A stretch of DNA of 64,000 nt, taken from contig NZ_JAEVLT010000018.1 of the NCBI RefSeq assembly GCF_024494385.1, positions 1 through 64,000 of the forward strand, in the 5' to 3' direction. The translations under genes and the position numbers were made by a program. The notes beneath the pieces are model-generated. The model was not told where the DNA came from, did not search any database, and worked only from the letters and a program-made list of their open reading frames with translations. The first letter of the stretch is position 1. Each line of letters begins with the position of its first letter. Of this stretch, positions 57,830 through 64,000 are shown one piece after another. The stretch comes from Bacillus sp. EB600 (GTDB lineage Bacteria; Bacillota; Bacilli; Bacillales; Cytobacillaceae).

Positions 57830-58528
57830 TTGCTAACAAAAATAAAACCAACGCATTCAATTCAAATTAAAGAATTGCTCCAATTTGCTGACCGGAAATT
57901 TAAGAGTGAAAGAGGTGCTTTTTTATTTCAAGAAGGAATGGAAGCTGCAGAGCTTTATATTATTCTCTCCGGGCGAGTCCAAATCAGCAAAATTACTACA
58001 GACGGCCGTGAACTTTCATTACGAATTTGTGGGGAAAATGATATTTGCGGCGAATTAACCTTATTCACTCCAGATCCTAGATATTTATTAAGCGCCAAAG
58101 TTTTAGAGGAAGGTGAAGTAGCAGCCATTCGAAAAGATGTTTTGGAAAATGAAATTTTTCAAAACAGTTCGCTTGCGTTTGAATTTATGAAATGGATGAG
58201 TGATCATTTCCGAAAAACGCAAACAAAATTCCGTGATCTTGTTTTAAACGGAAAACGGGGCGCACTTTTCTCTACACTTATCCGTATGTCAAATAGCTTT
58301 GGTGTAAAACTAAAAGATGGAATTTTAATTGATTTGCCATTAACAAATCAAGAACTTGCCAATTTTTGCGGAACTTCTCGGGAAAGTACCAACCGTATTT
58401 TAAGCGAATTAAGAAGAGATAAAATTATTTCCGTAAAAAAAGGTAAAATAACTATTTTAAATTTACAATTCTTAAAGGATGAAATAGGCTGTGAAAATTG
58501 CCCAGCCGTGTATTGCAATATAGAGTAA
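57830..58528 (+). CDS. Crp/Fnr-family regulator, Fnr type (paralog 2)
   Basis: 232 residues from TTG 57830 (GGGTGAG upstream). Same architecture as the protein at 51822 and clearly its paralog (FLFQEGMEAAELYIILSG, HFRKTQTKFRDLVLNGKRG, LTNQELANFCGTSRESTNRIL). The C-terminal Cys221, Cys224 and Cys229 (CENCPAVYC) are conserved. Differences in the barrel (CGEN for CTSG) and in the recognition helix (ESTNRI for EVVNRL) suggest altered sensing or specificity. It flanks the Moco genes on the far side. Confidence 0.88.
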   Translation: MLTKIKPTHSIQIKELLQFADRKFKSERGAFLFQEGMEAAELYIILSGRVQISKITTDGRELSLRICGENDICGELTLFTPDPRYLLSAKVLEEGEVAAIRKDVLENEIFQNSSLAFEFMKWMSDHFRKTQTKFRDLVLNGKRGALFSTLIRMSNSFGVKLKDGILIDLPLTNQELANFCGTSRESTNRILSELRRDKIISVKKGKITILNLQFLKDEIGCENCPAVYCNIE

Positions 58529-58551
58529 AGGGACGGTTCTTCCGTCCCTTT
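58527..58551. terminator. Bidirectional terminator, Fnr paralog 2/radical SAM gene
   Basis: AAAGGGACGG/CCGTCCCTTT with a T-run. The TAA of the Fnr paralog lies partly inside the hairpin. Confidence 0.88.
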
Positions 58552-58554
58552 TGT

Positions 58555-59685
58555 TTATACTTCTTGTTTTTCTTTTTCCCTTAATGCTTTGGGTATATAC
58601 ACACAGAAAGGTTCACTTTCAAGATAATCTCCCGTCATTGCATAGGCTCTCGACCTAGACCCTCCACAGACATGCCGGAATTCACAAATACCGCACTTTC
58701 CTTTATAAAGATTAGGATTTCGCAAGGATTGGAAAATTGGTGACTCTCTGTAAATTTCGGCCAATGGTTGTTCACGAACATTTCCTGCTTTAATAGGTAA
58801 AAGACCACTCGGGTAAACATCGCCAATATGTGAAATAAACACGAACCCATTTCCATCATTGACACCCTTCGGAGCTCGCCCAAGACCATCAATTGAGCCG
58901 GTTAACCCTTGCTCAGTCAGGGCATTTAAATAGGTGATTTCTTGCGTTTCTCCTTTTGCTTCCCGCATTTTTTGCTGGATTACAACGCGTCGGTAGTGCT
59001 GCGCTGCTGTTGTCTTAATATCAAAAGAGACACGTTTGCTTAATTCATAAAGCCATCTGAATACTTGCTCGTGCTGTACAGGTGAGATCATATCGGATAC
59101 CTGGCCTCTGCCAGTCGGAACAAGAAAAAATACACTCCATAAAACACATTTTAAATCTTCGACAACCTTTGCCATTTCATCTAAGTAATCTATATTATAT
59201 TGAGAAATAACGGTATTGATTTGCACAGGGATATTAAGTTCGTGTAAATATTTTATTCTTTCTAATGTTAAATCAAAGGATCCAGCAGTACCTCGAAAAT
59301 GGTCATGAATATCGGCAGTCGGACCGTCAAGGCTAAATGCCCAACGGGATAATCCAACTTCCTTTGCTTTCTCCATTGCTGCTTTTGTTACGTTCGGTGT
59401 TGCACTTGGAGTCATTGAGACCCGGACGCCCTTCTCAACAGCGTACTTGGCAATATCAAATACATCCTCACGCATCAAAGGGTCTCCTCCGGTAAACACA
59501 AGCATTGGATTATTCATTTCGTATATTTGATCTATTAGCTTTTTCCCTTCTTCAAATGTTAATTCGCGGGGATCACGATGATATTGGGCCTCTGCACGGC
59601 AATGCAAACACTTTAATTGACAAGCCCTTGTTAGTTCCCAAATAACAATAAATGGGTCTTTATTAAAATTACGGCTAAACACCAT
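58555..59685 (-). CDS. Radical SAM/SPASM protein (TIGR04053-like)
   Basis: 376 residues after GGAGGCGTTTTAT. The radical SAM Cys motif is RACQLKCLHCRAEAQ, with MLVFTGGDPLMREDV for SAM binding. The C-terminal SPASM region carries CGICEFRHVCGGSRSRAYA and a final Cys in SEPFCVYIPKAL. Relatives act in heme d1 and peptide modification (AhbD/NirJ and PqqE types); the nearest class is the anaerobiosis-linked TIGR04053 family of unknown substrate. A perfectly placed FNR box upstream indicates anaerobic induction. Confidence 0.85.
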   Translation of the reverse strand: MVFSRNFNKDPFIVIWELTRACQLKCLHCRAEAQYHRDPRELTFEEGKKLIDQIYEMNNPMLVFTGGDPLMREDVFDIAKYAVEKGVRVSMTPSATPNVTKAAMEKAKEVGLSRWAFSLDGPTADIHDHFRGTAGSFDLTLERIKYLHELNIPVQINTVISQYNIDYLDEMAKVVEDLKCVLWSVFFLVPTGRGQVSDMISPVQHEQVFRWLYELSKRVSFDIKTTAAQHYRRVVIQQKMREAKGETQEITYLNALTEQGLTGSIDGLGRAPKGVNDGNGFVFISHIGDVYPSGLLPIKAGNVREQPLAEIYRESPIFQSLRNPNLYKGKCGICEFRHVCGGSRSRAYAMTGDYLESEPFCVYIPKALREKEKQEV

Positions 59686-59738
59686 ATAAAACGCCTCCTA
59701 AAACCGACTTTTTCAATCCTACAGGCCTTAATAATAGT

Positions 59739-59781
59739 ATTATAATGGTGTTTATATTTTCATAAAGTGAACTAACTCACT
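59739..59781 (-). promoter_or_regulatory. FNR box and -10 of the radical SAM gene
   Basis: Minus strand AGTGAGTTAGTTCACT (59781-59766), a perfect palindrome in the half-sites, followed by exactly 21 nt and TATAAT (59744-59739). Confidence 0.88.
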
Positions 59782-59819
59782 GCCGTGATCATGCATACGG
59801 TAAAAATATGACCAAAAAA

Positions 59820-59848
59820 GTGCCCTCTGTACTTCTTTCAGAGGGCAC
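59820..59848 (-). terminator. Terminator of the SufT-like gene
   Basis: GTGCCCTCTG/CAGAGGGCAC on the minus strand followed by TTTTTT. Confidence 0.9.
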
Positions 59849-59861
59849 CGCACTATTGTTA

Positions 59862-60170
59862 TTATTTAATTCCCAGTGCAATTTTAGCATATCTTGACAT
59901 CATATCTTTATTCCAAGGTGGATTCCAAACAATATTTACTTCGACATCTTTAATTTCAGGAATATCAGCTAATGCCCTTTTTACTTGATCAATAATCGTT
60001 CCAGCAAGTGGACAGCCCATTGCAGTTAATGTCATGTTTACAGTAAGATTTCCTTCCCCATCCATTTCAAGATCATAGACTAGACCTAAATTAACAATAT
60101 CAATCCCAATTTCCGGGTCGATTACAAGCTCAAGCGCACCCATAATACTTTCTTTTAGTTCGTCATTCAT
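59862..60170 (-). CDS. MIP18/SufT-family iron-sulfur assembly protein
   Basis: 102 residues from ATG 60170 (AAAGGAGTGATATAT). IDPEIGIDIVNLGLVYDLE and TLTAMGCPLAGTIIDQV with the conserved Cys define the DUF59/MIP18 fold. NPPWNKDMMSRYAK is the C-terminal signature. The family (YitW in B. subtilis, SufT in Staphylococcus) helps mature iron-sulfur proteins. Its neighbours include several iron-sulfur enzymes. Confidence 0.9.
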   Translation of the reverse strand: MNDELKESIMGALELVIDPEIGIDIVNLGLVYDLEMDGEGNLTVNMTLTAMGCPLAGTIIDQVKRALADIPEIKDVEVNIVWNPPWNKDMMSRYAKIALGIK

Positions 60171-60350
60171 ATATATCACTCCTTTTATTTGTCTAGCTTC
60201 TTCTTTTCTTAATCATAATTGTTTGATACCCCATGAACATCAATAAGAGCCTTTTTCATAAACTTCTTTAAGCTTGTTTATCTCACTGGTGGAATTTATT
60301 ACTTGTTCCCAAACACTGATATAAAGCGTCTCCTCCTTAATTATACAAAA

Positions 60351-60382
60351 TGTAAAAATTTCATGAAGTGAAATTTTTTACA
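60351..60382. repeat. Near-perfect palindrome in the SufT-like/yitU intergenic region
   Basis: TGTAAAAATTTCA pairs with TGAAATTTTTTACA around TGAAG, one bulged A. It stands in the 365-bp gap between divergent genes, 180 nt from one and 155 nt from the other. Nothing else is recognised in that gap. It could be a regulator site or hairpin. Confidence 0.55.
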
Positions 60383-60535
60383 GGATAGATATAAAATTGT
60401 TAACATAGTAATTATAGAAAGAGTAAAAACCTTTTTCCACTTTTATTAAAATAAAATTCCTAGCTAAGTTTAACATCTAATAGAACATTTTTCTAAAAAA
60501 AAACTTAAACCAAATGATGAAGAAGAAGGTGACTT

Positions 60536-61345
60536 ATGACTGAGCGACACTTAATTGCATTAGATCTAGATGGAACTTTGTTAAAAGATGATAAAACCAT
60601 ATCTTTTAAAACAAAAAAGATAATAAAAAAAGCAAAAGATCAGGGACATGTTGTAATGATCGCTACTGGAAGACCGTTTCGTTCAAGTGAAATGTATTAT
60701 CATGAACTGGAGCTTGATACTCCTATTGTTAATTTTAACGGTGCCTTTATTCATCATCCACTCGACCAAAGTTGGGGAACCTACCATTACCCACTCGATA
60801 TTAAGGTTGCAAAGGATATTGTGGATGTCTGCAGGTCTTATCATTTTTATAATATTGTTGCTGAAGTGATGGATGATGTTTATTTTCACTATCATGACGA
60901 AAAATTATTGGATATTTTTGGGTTCGGCAATCCAAAGATTACTACAGGGGACTTAGCCAATTACTTACATGAATCGCCGACAAGCCTATTAATTCATACA
61001 GAGGAAGAACAACTTAAGCCCCTTCGCCACCACTTATCCGCAGCACACGCCGAAGTTATTGAACACCGCAACTGGGCAGCCCCATGGCATGTTATCGAAA
61101 TTATTAAGAGCGGACTAAATAAAGCGGTTGGTTTGGAAAAAGCAGCAAATTATTATAACATCCCAGCTGAAAGAGTCATTGCCTTCGGTGATGAGGATAA
61201 TGATTTAGAGATGCTCGAGTATGCTGGCCGTGGCATTGCAATGGGTAATGGGATCGATCAAGTAAAAAATATCGCCAATGATATTACACTTAGCAATGAA
61301 GAAGATGGGGTTGCTGCTTATTTAGCGCAATTTTTGAATCTTTAG
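60536..61345 (+). CDS. yitU: Cof-type HAD phosphatase YitU
   Basis: 269 residues after AGAAGGTGACTT. HAD motifs: IALDLDGTLL (I), MIATGRPF (II), KSGLNKAVGLEKAA (III, Lys) and VIAFGDEDNDLEML (IV). The type IIB cap lies between motifs II and III. YitU of B. subtilis acts on flavin precursor phosphate and similar small phosphates. yitT- and yitS-like genes follow on this side. Confidence 0.9.
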   Translation: MTERHLIALDLDGTLLKDDKTISFKTKKIIKKAKDQGHVVMIATGRPFRSSEMYYHELELDTPIVNFNGAFIHHPLDQSWGTYHYPLDIKVAKDIVDVCRSYHFYNIVAEVMDDVYFHYHDEKLLDIFGFGNPKITTGDLANYLHESPTSLLIHTEEEQLKPLRHHLSAAHAEVIEHRNWAAPWHVIEIIKSGLNKAVGLEKAANYYNIPAERVIAFGDEDNDLEMLEYAGRGIAMGNGIDQVKNIANDITLSNEEDGVAAYLAQFLNL

Positions 61346-61453
61346 TGAAGTGTCAGTGATTACCTAATTTGATAATAGTCCAATCGGGCATACTACTAAG
61401 GAAGCAGCGAGGCTGAGGCTGTTTCGACAAGCTCAAATATTGGAGGGATTCGA

Positions 61454-61612
61454 ATGGGTAAAGGTAGATCAAGCAAATCGAGACGCTTTGTCCAACAAGG
61501 AAAAGATTCCGTGACGATGCATTCCAAGCGCATTCCCTATCACATGACGTATGCGGAAGCAGAAGCCTATAAAATGTCCAATACACATGAGACTTCCTTT
61601 GGAGGATTATAA
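61454..61612 (+). CDS. Small basic protein, 52 residues
   Basis: MGKGRSSKSRRFVQQGKDSV then TMHSKRIPYHMTYAEAEAY, TGG-like RBS TTGGAGGGATTCGA in front. Its end, GGAGGATTATAAG, doubles as the Shine-Dalgarno for the next gene, which begins two bases after the stop. Basic N-terminus, possibly nucleic-acid or spore associated, but no family recognised. Confidence 0.7.
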   Translation: MGKGRSSKSRRFVQQGKDSVTMHSKRIPYHMTYAEAEAYKMSNTHETSFGGL

Positions 61613-61613
61613 G

Positions 61614-61802
61614 ATGGGTAATCAACTTTTCCAAGAAGCTAGAAGATTTGTTGAGATGGCCAGAACCGCAAGTCCTGCTGACAGACAAACTGCAATGGAG
61701 AAAGCAAAAAATGCATTAAGCTCTGCTTATGCAAACTCAACCATTGCCGAAAAAAGTCAGCTCCATGAAATGCAAGATGAGCTTGAAAACCTTAGTCATT
61801 AA
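61614..61802 (+). CDS. DUF3813 family protein
   Basis: 62 residues, MGNQLFQEARRFVEMARTAS followed by AKNALSSAYANSTIAEKSQL, the DUF3813 pattern of small helical Bacillus proteins. The start uses the GGAGG within the preceding gene, so the two are coupled. Function unknown. Confidence 0.8.
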   Translation: MGNQLFQEARRFVEMARTASPADRQTAMEKAKNALSSAYANSTIAEKSQLHEMQDELENLSH

Positions 61803-61812
61803 GCTTTAAACG

Positions 61813-61862
61813 AAAAGGAGGATGTCGCAAAGGGTTCTGTCCCTTTTCAACAACCTCCTTTT
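61813..61862 (+). terminator. Nested terminator after DUF3813
   Basis: AAAAGGAGG/CCTCCTTTT encloses an inner AAAGGG/CCCTTT stem; ends in T-run and abuts the stop of the minus-strand gene at 61863. Confidence 0.8.
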
Positions 61863-62264
61863 CTAATGATAAAATTGTTCGAGAGTAATTGGATAGGAAT
61901 GAATCATTTTCCCATTTGCATTGCGCTCATACAAGGTTAAGACCACACCTCCATTATCAGGAAGCGCTGTATCTGGAATATTTATTATGATTTTAAATGG
62001 ATGCCATTTTTTTGTTTTTCCGTCTACTTTAACCTTTTTTTCACGAATGAATTGGACATGCCCATCTTCAACTGTATAAAAAAGAGTGCTATTCTTTGGT
62101 TTAGCTTCGCCGGTAATAACATAGTTCCCCTTAAATCCCAATTTATAAATTTTCCGATAAACCTCATCTCGCATCATAGTGTCTTTACTCGTATGCTGGT
62201 ACCCTCTGATATCAGCCGTGGGAGTAATAATTAGTAACAAAAAAGCAATCAAAATTGCACGCAT
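61863..62264 (-). CDS. Secreted protein of unknown function
   Basis: 133 residues. A hydrophobic signal segment (RAILIAFLLLIITPTADI) is followed by an alpha-beta, probably immunoglobulin-like domain: YVITGEAKPKNSTLFYTVED, HPFKIIINIPD and GGVVLTLYERNANGKMIH. No cysteines are present after the signal. In B. subtilis the gene for the proteinase inhibitor ipi stands here, but this sequence does not match BsuPI. Function unknown. Confidence 0.7.
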   Translation of the reverse strand: MRAILIAFLLLIITPTADIRGYQHTSKDTMMRDEVYRKIYKLGFKGNYVITGEAKPKNSTLFYTVEDGHVQFIREKKVKVDGKTKKWHPFKIIINIPDTALPDNGGVVLTLYERNANGKMIHSYPITLEQFYH

Positions 62265-62284
62265 TCGGGTAACCTCCTCATTGC

Positions 62285-63127
62285 TTAATCTCTGCGAAAA
62301 AAACCGACCACATTTGTTGTCTCAATAATATTTGTGAACGCATTTGGGTCTACTTCATTTATAATTCGCTCTAAATCAAACAGCTCGTAGCGGGTGACGA
62401 CGATCATCAGCAAATCCTTTGATTCATTTGTATATGCCCCTCTTGCTGGAATTGCTGTGATTCCTCTGACAAGCTTGGAATGGATCGCTTTCCTCAATTC
62501 TTCCCCTTTTCTGGTGACGATCAAGGCCGTCAGCTTTTCATGTCTTGTGTGTATCGTATCAATTACTCTTGTTGTAGTGTAAAGGGCAACAAGCGTATAA
62601 AGTGCTTTTTCCCAACCGTATAAATAGCCAGCGGTGAAAATAATAATTCCATTTAGGATGAACATATAGTTGCCAATAGGTTTATCCTTCTGACGAGAGA
62701 GTACCATTGCGATAATATCCAATCCGCCAGTTGATGCTCCCCATTTTAAAGTAAAACCAACCCCTACCGCTAAAATCACACCGCCAAAAACAGTATTTAA
62801 GAGAATATCATGGGCCACCTGTTTAATCGGGATCATTTCTAAAAAAATGGTAGAAAAGAGAACACTCATGGAACTATAAATGGTAAATGATTTCCCTACC
62901 TTTATCCATCCAATAATGGCAACAGGGATATTAAGAATTAACAGCAGATAACCCATTGAAATGTTTACTGGTGTATATTCTGTTAACACTTTTGATAATA
63001 ATTGAGCAATCCCTGCAAATCCACTGGAATAGACGTTTGCTGGGATTAAAAATAAATTCATTGATATGGCAACTAAAAATGCACCGAAAATAACAACAAC
63101 CGTTTTTTTTGTTTGGAGCCAAATCAT
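62285..63127 (-). CDS. yitT: YitT family membrane protein
   Basis: 280 residues. Five N-terminal membrane helices (for example VVVIFGAFLVAISMNLFLIPANVYSSG and GVILAVGVGFTLKWGASTGGLDI) are followed by the soluble DUF2179 domain (TALIVTRKGEELRKAIHSKL, GITAIPARGAYTN). Typical of YitT/YqfU/YpjC proteins, transport function unproven. RBS GGGGTGGCGG; gene order yitT-degV (yitS) as in B. subtilis. Confidence 0.88.
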   Translation of the reverse strand: MIWLQTKKTVVVIFGAFLVAISMNLFLIPANVYSSGFAGIAQLLSKVLTEYTPVNISMGYLLLILNIPVAIIGWIKVGKSFTIYSSMSVLFSTIFLEMIPIKQVAHDILLNTVFGGVILAVGVGFTLKWGASTGGLDIIAMVLSRQKDKPIGNYMFILNGIIIFTAGYLYGWEKALYTLVALYTTTRVIDTIHTRHEKLTALIVTRKGEELRKAIHSKLVRGITAIPARGAYTNESKDLLMIVVTRYELFDLERIINEVDPNAFTNIIETTNVVGFFRRD

Positions 63128-63244
63128 TCCGCCACCCCCAATAAAATAGCTTCAATACACGTTATAATTGTTAATTGTATTTTTGCATTGAAACCGATAA
63201 ACTTACCTTATGAACTAAATTGGCTTGAAAGCAGGTGAGCATGA

Positions 63245-64000
63245 ATGCAAGTAAAAATACTCGCAGATAGCGCATGCGATTTACCGCTTGATTTTTATAA
63301 CGAGTATAACGTGACATTATTTCCGTTAAAGGTACAATTAAATGGCATTGAATATGAAGATGTAAAAACCATTGAACCTAAACTGGTCTACGATGCTATC
63401 CGAAATGGAACTGTCCCGAAAACTTCTCAGACTTCTCCATTATTGTTTGAACAAGTCTTTACCAACATGGCTGAGAATAATGAAGACGGAATCTACATTG
63501 CTTTATCCTCTGCACTATCTGGTACGTATCAAACCGCTGTTATGATTCTTGACCAAGTTAAGGAAAATTATCCTAACTTCCATTTAACAATTGTCGATAC
63601 TAAGTGTGCTTCCCTTGGTTCAGGGCTAATTGTGATGGAAGCAGCTAGGCTTGCGGCTAAAAATACGCCAAAGGAAGAGATTTTACAGAATGTCTTGTTT
63701 AGAACCCAACATATGGAACATCTGTTTACAGTAGAAGATTTAGATTACCTCGCAAAAGGGGGACGCGTTTCCAAGGCTTCAGCCTTTCTTGGAGGATTAT
63801 TAAATATAAAACCACTTTTAAATGTTGAGGATGGTAAACTCGTTCCAATTGAAAAAATAAGAGGAAAAAAGAAACTCCTTCGCCGGATCCTTGAAATCAT
63901 GAAGGAACGAGGTACAGATTTAAATGAGCAAATCATTGGGATCAGCCATGCGGATAATGACGAAACTGCATCAGAAATGCAAAAGATGATTGATGAAGAA
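63245..64000 (+). CDS. DegV family fatty-acid-binding protein, partial at window end
   Basis: 252 codons in frame to the last base; the C-terminus lies beyond the window. KILADSACDLPLDFYNEY and TSQTSPLLFEQVF line the fatty-acid pocket, and IALSSALSGTYQTAV follows. Start ATG 63245 with AGGTGAGC; the overlapping ATG at 63241 meets an early stop. It matches the position of yitS. FakB-type proteins bind fatty acids for the FakA kinase. Confidence 0.9.
   Translation, partial: MQVKILADSACDLPLDFYNEYNVTLFPLKVQLNGIEYEDVKTIEPKLVYDAIRNGTVPKTSQTSPLLFEQVFTNMAENNEDGIYIALSSALSGTYQTAVMILDQVKENYPNFHLTIVDTKCASLGSGLIVMEAARLAAKNTPKEEILQNVLFRTQHMEHLFTVEDLDYLAKGGRVSKASAFLGGLLNIKPLLNVEDGKLVPIEKIRGKKKLLRRILEIMKERGTDLNEQIIGISHADNDETASEMQKMIDEE

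Noticed and set aside
61863-62264. Intracellular proteinase inhibitor (ipi/BsuPI) by synteny
   Set aside because: The sequence has a signal segment and lacks the BsuPI pattern, so only the position agrees.

Overview
The window is chromosomal DNA of a low-GC, endospore-forming member of the Bacillaceae. Sporulation genes (spoVIF, spoVAC/D/E, a YjcZ-type miniprotein), competence genes (coiA, mecA, comZ), spx/spxH, a T-box in front of trpS, and FapR and CtsR operators all point there. From about 14 to 52 kb most genes follow the Bacillus subtilis order recalled from general knowledge (yjcH-yjcD, fabI-yjbQ-prpE-yjbO-nadK-yjbM-yjbL-yjbK-cwlQ-yjbI-spxH, pepF-coiA, mecA, spx, trpS, yjbA, yjaZ-fabF-fabH-yjzB-comZ-yjaV-yjaU-yjzD-yjzC). 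A Neobacillus/Bacillus-type species is likely. The exact species cannot be read from the sequence.

Layout. (1) 0.2-12 kb: a minus-strand acyl-CoA block. It runs TetR regulator, enoyl-CoA hydratase, thiolase, 3-hydroxyacyl-CoA dehydrogenase, second crotonase, acyl-CoA dehydrogenase, fused isobutyryl-CoA mutase (icmF), a frameshifted acyl-CoA dehydrogenase, an SDR reductase and a hotdog thioesterase. Together these could isomerise isobutyryl-CoA to butyryl-CoA and oxidise it to acetyl-CoA. (2) 12.2-13.8 kb: a small graveyard of mobile DNA. It holds an internally deleted group II intron sitting just behind a terminator, an N-terminally truncated tyrosine integrase and a tRNA-Val without encoded CCA. 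(3) 14-19.2 kb: yjcH-yjcG-yjcF and the helicase yjcD. (4) 19.2-23.2 kb: spore genes, including a yhcN-like/spoVAC/spoVAD/spoVAE operon, then fabI under a FapR site. (5) 23-45 kb: housekeeping, redox, competence and proteolysis genes (nadK, small alarmone synthetase, spxH, pepF, coiA, cls, mecA, spx, trpS) ending in fabH-fabF, again with a FapR site. (6) 45-51.6 kb: comZ with a trace of a lost med gene, yjaV/yjaU, and clpB under a CtsR box.

(7) 51.8-60.2 kb: an anaerobiosis/molybdenum-cofactor island. Two Fnr-type regulators with C-terminal cysteine clusters bracket ywiC, mobB, moeA, the iron-sulfur repair protein Ric/ScdA and moaA. A radical SAM/SPASM protein and a SufT/MIP18-type protein follow. 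Three promoters carry an FNR-like palindrome exactly 21 nt upstream of the -10 hexamer, and moaA has a weaker copy with the same geometry. A compact three-way-junction RNA-like structure lies between mobB and its terminator. (8) 60.5-64 kb: yitU, two coupled small genes, a secreted protein of unknown function, yitT and the start of a degV-family gene.

A family of modular interspersed repeats (four copies plus one fragment) runs through the window. Two members supply the stop codon of the gene next to them. Start codons were moved from the longest reading frame wherever a ribosome binding site clearly favoured an internal start.
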